From TH-plancto1 sp043777375 (GTDB lineage Bacteria; Planctomycetota; Planctomycetia; Planctomycetales; Planctomycetaceae): a stretch of DNA of 64,000 nucleotides. Positions 56,642 through 64,000 of the stretch are shown one piece after another. The stretch spans positions 13,687 through 77,686 of the forward strand of contig JAYWHX010000005.1 in NCBI GenBank assembly GCA_043777375.1, read 5' to 3'. Within the stretch, counting starts at the first letter, position 1. Every line of letters starts with the position of its first letter. The position numbers and the translations under genes were made by a program. The notes under the pieces are model-generated. The model worked only from the letters and a program-made list of their open reading frames with translations. It was not told where the DNA came from and did no database searches.

Positions 56642-58300
56642 ATGACTGCCGAACCTGAAAAGCGCAAGATCGGCCCGTTCCAGATCGAGGATAAACTCGG
56701 TGTGGGTGGCATGGGGATTGTCTATCGGGCGACCTATCTCAAGACGGGACAGGTGGTGGCCTTGAAGGCTCTCGCCCCGGAACTCTGTGCCGATCCCAAG
56801 ATCGCGAAGCGGTTCGAGCGCGAGATGGAGATTCTCAAGAAGCTCAAGCACCCGAACATCATCAAATATTACGGAGGCGTCTCGACTCCGAACCAGCAGT
56901 TCTATGCCATGGAAATGATTGCGGGAGGCGGGCTCGACGTGATGTTGCGGAAGTCCGGACGGTTCACCTGGCAGCAGACGGTCGACTACGCGATGCAGAT
57001 CTCCAAGGCGCTGGAGTACGCGCACAACGCCGGGGTGATCCACCGCGATCTGAAGCCCGCCAACTTGCTGGTCACTAAAGATGGCGTTCTGAAGTTGACC
57101 GATTTTGGGATCGCCCGCGACTCGCAGGCGACTCAGCTGACACAGGCGGGGAAAACCGTCGGCACGCTGGCTTACATGGCTCCCGAGCAGATCACCGGCA
57201 AATCGCCAATCACGCGGCGAACTGATTTGTACGCGCTCGGCTGCCTGATGTTCCAGCTGATGACTGGGCGGACCCCGTTTGAGTCGGCGACACAGCCGGA
57301 GCTGTTGTTCAAGCATATTGAGGAAGAGCCGCCCTCCGTGCGCGAATTCAATTCGGACTGTCCTCGCTATCTGGAGGTGCTGATCGCAGACCTGATGGAA
57401 AAGGACCCGAACGATCGTCCATTCGATGCCTTGGCTGTGCAGGTCCGGCTGGATGAAGTGAAGCAGAAAGTCGCCGAGCAAGCGGAGCAAGCCAAGACAC
57501 GAGCCGGTGAAGCAGGCAATGCGACGGTCCCGGAATCGACACAGGCTCTGAAGAAGAAGAAAAAGAAAAAATCTGTGTCGGGCGAGTTCACTCCGTTTTA
57601 TGAGCGAATTTGGTTCCTCGGCACGTGCTTGATGTCGGTGGTCGGGCTGGTGGTGTGGTTGATGTGGCCCGAGGGACTGGAATCCAAATACACACGCTGC
57701 AAGACGGCGATGCAGATCGACGGGTTCGAAGCGATCTCTGACTTCGGCGAGGTCCCAGGCTACGAGGCCTGGGGGGATGTGACTGATGAGCTGGAAGACA
57801 TCCTAAAGAACTTCCCTGAGACTTCGCAGGCGACCGATGCCCGGCGCTGGAAGGACATGATCGACATGGTCCGCGAGGACCGGCAGTCGCAGAACAATCA
57901 GAAGTTTGACCGCGATGCGAAGTCCGAGGGCGAGCGACTGTACGTCGCGGCCCGAAAATACGAGGCGTTCGGCGACAATTACTCAGCCATCGAACGCTAT
58001 GAAGCAATGCAGACCCTGCTCAAGAGCGATGAGGAATCACGCCCGTATTTGAACCTCGCTCGTCACCGGGCGGAACTCATCAAGCAGGGGATCGATCCCA
58101 AAGCCGATCGCACTGCGTTCGTCGCAGCCCAGCTGAAGAAAGCCGATGACGAATTTCTGACCGGCGACAAAATCCCCGCACGCGAGAAATGGCAAAGCAT
58201 CGTCAAGCTGTACTCGGACGATGTGTTGTTTGAGTCGATTGTGAAACGCGCGAAGGCGCGGCTGATTGACCCGGGCGAGGCACTGAAGGCGGAGCAGTAG
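56642..58300 (+). CDS. Membrane-anchored Ser/Thr protein kinase
   Basis: The 552-residue protein has a Hanks-type kinase domain (residues about 10-265) with GVGGMGIVYRA, catalytic loop IHRDLKPANLL, DFGIARDS, and activation-end GTLAYMAPEQI. A run of lysines (KKKKKKK) precedes one transmembrane helix (WFLGTCLMSVVGLVVWLMW), and the outside domain of about 210 residues is helical (RLYVAARKYEAFGDNYSAIERYE). It likely senses an outside signal and phosphorylates cytoplasmic targets. It stands alone, with 109 bases to the next gene. Confidence 0.92.
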   Translation: MTAEPEKRKIGPFQIEDKLGVGGMGIVYRATYLKTGQVVALKALAPELCADPKIAKRFEREMEILKKLKHPNIIKYYGGVSTPNQQFYAMEMIAGGGLDVMLRKSGRFTWQQTVDYAMQISKALEYAHNAGVIHRDLKPANLLVTKDGVLKLTDFGIARDSQATQLTQAGKTVGTLAYMAPEQITGKSPITRRTDLYALGCLMFQLMTGRTPFESATQPELLFKHIEEEPPSVREFNSDCPRYLEVLIADLMEKDPNDRPFDALAVQVRLDEVKQKVAEQAEQAKTRAGEAGNATVPESTQALKKKKKKKSVSGEFTPFYERIWFLGTCLMSVVGLVVWLMWPEGLESKYTRCKTAMQIDGFEAISDFGEVPGYEAWGDVTDELEDILKNFPETSQATDARRWKDMIDMVREDRQSQNNQKFDRDAKSEGERLYVAARKYEAFGDNYSAIERYEAMQTLLKSDEESRPYLNLARHRAELIKQGIDPKADRTAFVAAQLKKADDEFLTGDKIPAREKWQSIVKLYSDDVLFESIVKRAKARLIDPGEALKAEQ

Positions 58301-58409
58301 GCGAGCCGGGTCGTCCGCTGGAAAACCCAGCCCGCAGCGCCAGCAAGGGTTTCTGAAACTGAGCGCTGCGGTTTAGTTGTCTCGGAACTCGTGACGAAGG
58401 AAATCACAC
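58301..58409. repeat. Solitary copy of the GCGCCAGCAAGGG repeat
   Basis: AGCCCGCAGCGCCAGCAAGGG lies in the 109-base gap after the kinase gene (about 58329-58349, quoted at 21 positions as AGCCCGCAGC plus GCCAGCAAGGG). It is a half-copy related to the arms at 22388-22575. It could be the 3' end signal of the kinase gene. Confidence 0.45.
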
Positions 58410-58772
58410 ATGCCCCAACTGATCTCCTCCCCCGTCCGCGTCGAAGCGGTCGGACAGCCACCGAAGATTATCGAAGAGTTCGCGGGTCTCAAAAGTTCGG
58501 GCGACTCTGGGGTCAGCGTCGCCAAAATGACATCCCCCTCGGGCTGGAGTGAACCGGGACAACGGCCTGAGTTTCAGGAGGTCACTGTCGTCCTTAAGGG
58601 CATGCTGCGCGTCGAACATGCCGCAGGAGCTCTCGATGTCCACGCGGGTCAAGCAGTGATCACAGCTCCCGGAGAGTGGGTTCGTTACAGCACACCCGGG
58701 GCGGAAGGGGCCGAGTATGTCGCGGTCTGCTGGCCCGCCTTCACGGTGGATACGGTACATCGCGATGCATGA
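58410..58772 (+). CDS. Small cupin-fold protein
   Basis: The 120-residue protein carries a cupin barrel pattern: SEPGQRPEFQEVTVVLKG and LDVHAGQAVITAPGEWVRY. The usual second metal-ligand motif is present as GQAVITAPGEW, but the His ligands of the first are largely replaced, so metal binding is uncertain. Its end overlaps the start of the next gene by eight bases. Function is unknown. Confidence 0.75.
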   Translation: MPQLISSPVRVEAVGQPPKIIEEFAGLKSSGDSGVSVAKMTSPSGWSEPGQRPEFQEVTVVLKGMLRVEHAAGALDVHAGQAVITAPGEWVRYSTPGAEGAEYVAVCWPAFTVDTVHRDA

Positions 58773-60117
58773 TTTAGTCCGTCGATTGGCCTTGCTGCTC
58801 CTCCTGCTAGCGTGCCCTGTGGCCGCTGAAGAGCAGCTCCACCGCCATTTTGACGACCGTCCGCCGGTCAACGTGAAGCAAGCTGCGGTGAATGGCATTC
58901 AGAAATATGAGTCCCAAAGGCTGATTCTGTTGACTGACATCGATCCTGATAAAGCTCGCGAGTTGGTGACGCTCGTCGATCAGGTCTACTCCACCTGGGA
59001 AGCCCAACTGGGGAAATTTCCAGAGGCCCTCGACAAGAGTGAATTTCAAATCACCGGCTACCTGATGGTCGATGAGGAGAAGTTCCGCAAGGCGAATCTG
59101 CTACCGAGACGAGCCGCCACGATTCTGCATGGACAGAACCAGGGGTATGAGTTCTGGATGTTCGATCAGGCGTGGGACTACTACCGCGAGCATCTGCTGC
59201 TGCATGAGGCGACACATTGTGTGACCCAGTGCAGTGAAACCGACAACGACCAGCGACCGCTCTGGTTCTTGGAAGGCATGGCCGAATACTTCGGTACGCA
59301 TCAGCTGCGTGACAACGCCGCGAATGGCAAGTTGGAATTACAGTTCGGCGTCATCCCTGTCAGCGCTGTCGCTGCCCACGGGTTTGGGCGGATTGAGTTG
59401 ATTCGTGACGAGTGCCAGGCCGGGCGGGCTCTCTCAGCTGCGGAGGTTCTGCTGCTGGGCCAGAAGGAGTTCTCGGAATCGCGGACAACGCCGTATGCGT
59501 GGTCGTGGGCGCTGTGCCATTTCCTGGCGACTCATCCGGTGACTGCTGCGGATTTTCGAAACGTCTGCCAGCAGTGGGACACGACTTCGTTCCGCCTCAC
59601 GTTCCAGCGATTCTGGGTGAAGCACAAAGCGGTGATCACCTCGGATTGGGAGCTATTCCGCGAGTCGCTCTGTTATGGATTTGACCTGCCGCGAGGGGCG
59701 ACCATTCGAGTCGAGTCGACTCCGCTGGAAAAAGGGATCAGTCGCGAAATCAAAGTGCTCGCGGATCGTGGCTGGCAAGGGACTGGGGGCACCGTTCAAG
59801 CAGGCCAGACGATTCGCATCAGCGCTACGGGCCGCGTCGTCCTCGCCAACACCATCAAACCTTGGGAGAGTGAGCCAGCGGGAATCAGCATTCGCTACTC
59901 CAAGGGTCAACCGATTGGGCGGCTGCAAGCCGCTGTGCTGAGGACGACACCGAACGAATCGGGAGCGATTCAGCATTGGGATTTCCTTGATGTCGGAACA
60001 ACAACCGAGTTCAAGATTCCCTCAACTGGGGCTTTGTTTCTGCGAGTCAACGACCGCTGGAACGAACTGGCGGACAACTCGGGCGAGTACACCGCGACCG
60101 TCACTGTGCTGGAATGA
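58765..60117 (+). CDS. Secreted HExxH (gluzincin-like) protein, DUF1570-like
   Basis: The start at ATG 58765 gives 450 residues with a signal peptide (LALLLLLLACPVAAEEQ). The metal-site motif HEATH is at 147-151, followed by WFLEGMAEYFG with Glu170 or Glu174 as third ligand candidate. The pattern resembles planctomycete DUF1570 proteins of the gluzincin fold. The C-terminal third (KVLADRGWQGTGGTVQAGQT) has a beta-rich LecA/PA-IL-like flavour. It is probably a periplasmic or cell-surface metallopeptidase, untested. Confidence 0.75.
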   Translation: MHDLVRRLALLLLLLACPVAAEEQLHRHFDDRPPVNVKQAAVNGIQKYESQRLILLTDIDPDKARELVTLVDQVYSTWEAQLGKFPEALDKSEFQITGYLMVDEEKFRKANLLPRRAATILHGQNQGYEFWMFDQAWDYYREHLLLHEATHCVTQCSETDNDQRPLWFLEGMAEYFGTHQLRDNAANGKLELQFGVIPVSAVAAHGFGRIELIRDECQAGRALSAAEVLLLGQKEFSESRTTPYAWSWALCHFLATHPVTAADFRNVCQQWDTTSFRLTFQRFWVKHKAVITSDWELFRESLCYGFDLPRGATIRVESTPLEKGISREIKVLADRGWQGTGGTVQAGQTIRISATGRVVLANTIKPWESEPAGISIRYSKGQPIGRLQAAVLRTTPNESGAIQHWDFLDVGTTTEFKIPSTGALFLRVNDRWNELADNSGEYTATVTVLE

Positions 60118-60429
60118 GTGAATGCGAGTCTCTGGGAGACAGGACTGCCATTGCTCTTGGAATCGTCTTTGTCCCAGAGGGACATCCGAAAATAGCTCCC
60201 CGATTCATCGGTGTGTGGAATAGATGAATTCCAAGAGCAGCCCCGTGAAGGGTGACAGAGACTCAGACATTGCCTCGAATTTAGCGAAGATGTCTGTCGT
60301 CCCTCGAGGGACTTGATTGTTCTTCGTCTATCGATTCCCACCGTTGAAACGGTGGGCTATTGTCAATCGTCCCTCGCGGGACGAGGAGTGAGCAGTTGTC
60401 AGGCTGACTTCAATGGTGAGAAGAACTGA
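60118..60429. repeat. 312-base intergenic cluster of palindromes
   Basis: Arms TGCTCTTGGAAT (60152-60163) and ATTCCAAGAGCA (60228-60239) form one pair. CCCACCGTTGAAACGGTGGG at 60337-60356 is a perfect stem, and CGTCCCTCGAGGGAC (about 60299) and CGTCCCTCGCGGGACG (about 60368) are two related palindromes. No protein is supported. Confidence 0.7.
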
Positions 60430-62439
60430 ATGAGTGACGACATGAAACCCAATATGCCAGGTTCTCGCGACACTCTCCGAAACTCGTCTCGTCAGGCGCA
60501 ATTCCTCGACGTGCTGACTCGGGACGAAGCAGCGCGGCGGTTTGAATCGGCGCTCAGTCTGAAGCCACTGGGGGGCGAATCGATTCCCTTGCTGGCAGCT
60601 GCGGGGCGCATACTGGCGATCCATGTGATTGCGGACGTCGATGTGCCCGCGTTCGATCGTTCCAATGTCGACGGTTTTGCGGTGCGGTCTGCGGACTTGC
60701 AGGGGGCTGACGAGGAGCAACCCCGCACTCTGCGATTGAATGAAGAGATCTTGTCGCCCGGTCGTGTTCCGCAGCGGTCAGTGGGCCCGGGCCAGGCGAG
60801 TGTGATTGCCACGGGCGGCATGGTCCCACGCGGAGCCGATGCGATCGTGATGGTCGAACAGACGGAGGCGACCGATGTCGATGGCCAACCTGCTGTCATG
60901 ATCAGTCACATGATATCCCCCGGCGGAAACATCAGCTCTGCGGGTTCTGATATTACACGCGGCGAGACGGTCCTGTGGTCCGGCCAGATGCTCACCGCGC
61001 GCGAGCTGGGCGTACTGGCAGCTCTGGGGCTCGCGTTGGTCCATGTCTATCGCCGACCACGCGTGGCGATCATCTCGACCGGTGACGAGATCGTCGCGCC
61101 TGGTGAGCCACTTCCTACTGGGTCAGTGTACGACTCTAACGCCACGATCCTGGCAGCCACCGTCCGCGAACTGGGCGGGGATCCATTCTGTCTGGGGACT
61201 GTCAGGGACGACCTCGATCAGCTGCGATCACTGATGAATGAGGGGCTGACATACGACATGGTACTGCTGTCGGGAGGGACATCAAAGGGGGCTGGTGACC
61301 TGTCGTATCAGGTCGTCCGCGATCTGCCGAATCCCGGAATCGTCGCTCACGGCGTGGCTTTGAAACCCGGCAAGCCGATCTGCTTGGCAGTCACCAACGG
61401 CAAGCCGGTGGTTGTGCTGCCGGGGTTCCCGACCTCCGCGATCTTTACGTTTCACGAGTTCGTGGCCCCCGTACTCAGACTGCTCGCGGGACGCAGTCGC
61501 GTGAAACGCCGCACCGTTTCGGCTCGTATACCAATACGAATCAACTCGGAACGAGGCCGCACCGAGTACGTCCTCGTCGGTCTAGTGCGGGGGCCAGAGG
61601 GTTGGTCGGCCTACCCGATGGGGAAGGGCTCCGGCTCGGTGACGACCTTCAGCGGAGCTGATGGGTTCCTCACGATCCCACAGCAGACGGAGTGCCTCGA
61701 CGAAGGGGATTGTGTGGAAGTCACCCTCCTGGACGAAGCCCTGGAGCCTGCTGACCTCGTCGTGATTGGTAGCCACTGTGTCGGACTCGACTTGCTGCTG
61801 GGGGAACTGAGAGATCGAGGGTACACCACACGCGTCTTGACAGTCGGCAGCCAGGGCGGATTGGCAGCTGCGCGGCGCGGCGAGTGCGATCTCGCGGGAG
61901 TGCATCTCTATGATGCGACACGTCGGGAATACAATCGACCGTTTCTGGTGCCGGGGATTCAATTGATCTCGGGCTACACTCGGCAGCAGTGCTTTGTCTT
62001 TCGGCCGGGGGATGCGAGGTTCGAAGGAGCTTCGCTGGAACAAGCTCTCGAACGAGCGATTGTCGACCCCGACTGCCGGATGATGAACCGCAACCCCGGA
62101 AGTGGAACTCGCATCCTGATTGACGAACTGCTCGCCCAGTGTTCCTCACCGAGTGATATTCCCGGCTACCGCATGCAGACCAAATCGCACAACGCCGTCG
62201 CAGCTGCGATCTCTCAGGGGCGCGCGGACTGGGGCATCGCGATTGAATCGGTGGCTCGACAGTACGGGCTGGCGATGATCCCCGTTCGGGTCGAGCAATA
62301 CGACTTTGTCGTCCCGGAGGCTCGACGGGCATCACTCGTCGTGCAGGAGTTCGAGCGGTTACTGCATGACCCGCGAATTGTGGCTCAGCTGGCTGAATGG
62401 GGCCTGCTGCGGGCTTGCGATGAACGGCCTCAACCATAG
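60430..62439 (+). CDS. MoeA-like molybdopterin molybdenumtransferase fused to a periplasmic-binding-like domain
   Basis: The 669-residue protein has a complete MoeA part (residues about 25-425) with VDVPAFDRSNVDGFAV, VAIISTGDEIVAPGEPL, MVLLSGGTSKGAGD and LPGFPTSAIFTF. It is followed by a substrate-binding-like domain (about 440-660) with GSHCVGLDLLLGELRDRG, RRGECDLAGVHLYD and NPGSGTRILIDELL. MoeA inserts molybdate into molybdopterin; the fused domain resembles ModA/LysR-type binders and may sense molybdate or a cofactor form. It ends ten bases inside the convergent DUF1501 gene. Confidence 0.92.
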   Translation: MSDDMKPNMPGSRDTLRNSSRQAQFLDVLTRDEAARRFESALSLKPLGGESIPLLAAAGRILAIHVIADVDVPAFDRSNVDGFAVRSADLQGADEEQPRTLRLNEEILSPGRVPQRSVGPGQASVIATGGMVPRGADAIVMVEQTEATDVDGQPAVMISHMISPGGNISSAGSDITRGETVLWSGQMLTARELGVLAALGLALVHVYRRPRVAIISTGDEIVAPGEPLPTGSVYDSNATILAATVRELGGDPFCLGTVRDDLDQLRSLMNEGLTYDMVLLSGGTSKGAGDLSYQVVRDLPNPGIVAHGVALKPGKPICLAVTNGKPVVVLPGFPTSAIFTFHEFVAPVLRLLAGRSRVKRRTVSARIPIRINSERGRTEYVLVGLVRGPEGWSAYPMGKGSGSVTTFSGADGFLTIPQQTECLDEGDCVEVTLLDEALEPADLVVIGSHCVGLDLLLGELRDRGYTTRVLTVGSQGGLAAARRGECDLAGVHLYDATRREYNRPFLVPGIQLISGYTRQQCFVFRPGDARFEGASLEQALERAIVDPDCRMMNRNPGSGTRILIDELLAQCSSPSDIPGYRMQTKSHNAVAAAISQGRADWGIAIESVARQYGLAMIPVRVEQYDFVVPEARRASLVVQEFERLLHDPRIVAQLAEWGLLRACDERPQP

Positions 62440-63839
62440 ATGGCCTGCATGAGTCTGCCATCACAAATGGGATACGGGCGGCCCAGTGAGTCGGTGTAAT
62501 GCGTTGAGGGATCAATCCCCAGTGCCGAGAACAGTGTCGCCATGACATCCCACGGACCGAATGAGGTGGTCAGTGGGTAGGCTCCTCGGGCATCAGAGGC
62601 CCCCACCGCGGCCCCGCGTGAAACTCCGGCCCCGGCGATGACGATCGAGTAGACACTACTCCAATGTTTGCGTCCGGGACTGGTGCCTTTGAAGTTCCGC
62701 TCGGCAGCGACCAAGGGAGCGCGACCGAACTCGCCCATGCAAATGACCAGCGTTTCGTCGAGCATTCCGCGTTCATCCAAGTCCTCCATCAACGCTGAGA
62801 AGCTCTGGTCGAAGCGGGGCAACAGGTGCTTCTGCAACCCTTCGAAGATGTCGTTGTGATTATCCCAGCCATAGGTTTCGGTGTTCGTAGGGTCGTCGTC
62901 TTGCCCCCGATTGTTGTGATTCCAAAAGACGGTCACCAGGGGAACACCGGCCTCGATCAGACGCCGCGAGAGCAGGCACGCTTGCCCCGACCGATTCCGA
63001 CCATAGCGGTCGCGCAGTGCCTCGGGTTCCTGTTTCAAATCGAACGCGCGAGCTGTCGAATCCCGCGACAGCATCTCGAACGCATCGCGATAGCGGGTCT
63101 GCTTGTCGGCCCACAGCACGTCGCGATCGTACACGGGTGTCGACTGCTCGACGGCTTGCAACAGCGATTGCCGGGCACGCATCCGGGCAGCTGGCAGTTC
63201 TCGATGCGGGACCAGCGAGGGGATCGCCAGATCCCCGTGGCTGACATCCCCGATGGTCAGTGGATCGTAGCCTTTGCCGAGTAGGCCACCAGACTGCCCC
63301 GGCCCGAACACGAGGGGGACCAATGCGGGGCCATTCAGATGGATGGCCGTCTGAGCGAATCGAGTACTGGGTTGAACTCGCTGCAAGACCGCACCGTGGC
63401 AGGGAGAGTCAGTCGCAGCGGGCGGATCGTTGGAGGAACGTTTGCGGTGATACCGCCCGGTCATTGCCAGATGAAACGACGACCCATGATCGAGGTCTTC
63501 GTGGGCCATACTCCGCACGACGCACAGCTTGTCCGCGATCTTTGCGATTCTCGGCATGTGCTCGCAGAACCGCACCCCGGGGATCGCCGTTGAGATCGAA
63601 TCGAAGGCTCCGCGAATCTCGCGTGGTGCATCCGGCTTGGGGTCCCAGGTATCGATCTGGCTCTGGCCACCACTCGCAAAAATAATGAGGACTGATTTCG
63701 CTCGCCCAAATCCTGTCGATATGCCCGCATCCGAGGGAGCCGCCCCAGCACTTCGGAGTTGAGCGAAAAGTCCGCCCCCGAGCGCAGCCAGCCCGTTCTG
63801 CTGTAACCAAGTCCGACAGCCAGCGGTGTTGCCAGCCAT
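62430..63839 (-). CDS. DUF1501 protein (second copy)
   Basis: The 469-residue protein has KSVLIIFASGGQSQIDTWDP, KLCVVRSMAHEDLDHGSSFH, LVICMGEFGRAPLVAAERNF and FGPWDVMATLFSALGI, typical of DUF1501. The N-terminus (CRTWLQQNGLAALGGGLFAQL) lacks the twin-Arg leader of the copy at 43230-44651, and the true start may lie further out. It ends inside the convergent moeA-like gene by ten bases. No partner PSD1 gene is in view; the upstream gene would lie beyond the window. Confidence 0.9.
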   Translation of the reverse strand: MAGNTAGCRTWLQQNGLAALGGGLFAQLRSAGAAPSDAGISTGFGRAKSVLIIFASGGQSQIDTWDPKPDAPREIRGAFDSISTAIPGVRFCEHMPRIAKIADKLCVVRSMAHEDLDHGSSFHLAMTGRYHRKRSSNDPPAATDSPCHGAVLQRVQPSTRFAQTAIHLNGPALVPLVFGPGQSGGLLGKGYDPLTIGDVSHGDLAIPSLVPHRELPAARMRARQSLLQAVEQSTPVYDRDVLWADKQTRYRDAFEMLSRDSTARAFDLKQEPEALRDRYGRNRSGQACLLSRRLIEAGVPLVTVFWNHNNRGQDDDPTNTETYGWDNHNDIFEGLQKHLLPRFDQSFSALMEDLDERGMLDETLVICMGEFGRAPLVAAERNFKGTSPGRKHWSSVYSIVIAGAGVSRGAAVGASDARGAYPLTTSFGPWDVMATLFSALGIDPSTHYTDSLGRPYPICDGRLMQAIYG

Positions 63840-64000
63840 CGGGAAATTTCATCTCGAACCGGCAAGCGAGTCTCCTCGATCGAGCGTCTGGACCTGTCGA
63901 GTCTCAGAGCGTGTTTGAAAAGCCGTTGTGCGATTATCGAGGATCGATTATTCCACGGTTTGTTGGGGCTGGACTGGTGTTTCACAAGGGGCGAAGGCAT
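63840..64000. other. Window end upstream of the DUF1501 gene
   Basis: The last 161 bases should hold the start region or promoter of the minus-strand DUF1501 gene or the end of a neighbour. I see no supported gene here. Confidence 0.3.

Noticed and set aside
60118..60429. Possible CRISPR array or tRNA in a cluster of short palindromes
   Set aside because: The palindromes differ from each other, are not evenly spaced and have no spacers; no cloverleaf with a CCA-type acceptor was seen.

Overview
The window is a chromosomal stretch from a planctomycete, most likely a Planctomycetaceae-type member. The call rests on lineage-typical families: a DUF1592/DUF1588/DUF1585 protein next to a DUF1552 protein, two DUF1501 proteins, a DUF1549/DUF1553 (PSD1) protein with a planctomycete-type cytochrome c motif, and a giant ThuA/propeller/HEAT/cytochrome c protein. 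The Rho factor also has an acidic N-terminal extension, and intergenic spaces are full of dispersed palindromic repeats. Coding density is high. I see no rRNA, tRNA, CRISPR array, prophage or intact insertion sequence.

Layout. 1-4583: DUF1592 (5' end cut by the window edge) and DUF1552 genes, separated by an anchored small protein and a bicistron of a small helical protein plus a MNT-fold nucleotidyltransferase. 4887-6551: three tandem paralogous single-pass membrane proteins. 6874-9169: a ComM/YifB-type AAA protein and two small conserved proteins. 17509-9230 (minus): membrane arm of complex I, nuoH-J-K-L-M-N, preceded by a HemY-type oxidase. 19468-22022: yidC and queF. 22806-34451: a respiratory block with a cytochrome b fused to two haem-c sites, a dihaem lipoprotein, cbb3 oxidase subunits CcoN and CcoO, small membrane subunits, the copper ATPase CcoI and a UreH/SafE-like membrane protein. 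A second small-protein/nucleotidyltransferase bicistron sits inside this block at 24858-25684. 34887-39431 (minus): the 1514-residue secreted PVC-type cytochrome protein. 39673-43207: a helical protein and a lipid-head-group trio (CDP-alcohol phosphotransferase, acyltransferase, CdsA). 43230-47065 (minus): DUF1501 plus PSD1 pair. 47364-50882 (minus): a D-threonine-aldolase-like enzyme, rho and coaE. 51220-55297: an Fe-S protein, an APC permease and purF. 55985-63839: a small membrane protein, a Ser/Thr kinase, a cupin, a secreted HExxH protein, a MoeA-periplasmic-binding fusion and a second DUF1501 protein.

Function. The centre of the window encodes much of an aerobic electron-transport chain: complex I proton pumps, a quinol-oxidising cytochrome b with attached cytochrome c, and a high-affinity cbb3 oxidase with its copper-loading ATPase. 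Rieske, CcoP and the peripheral arm of complex I are not in the window. The secreted DUF/PSD/PVC proteins are an expanded planctomycete set of unknown biochemical role.

Most notable: two paralogous candidate toxin-antitoxin-like bicistrons placed inside otherwise functional neighbourhoods; a palindromic repeat inserted in frame in the giant PVC gene; several other families of inverted repeats; and a very high count of the hexamer CAGCTG (about 100 by eye).
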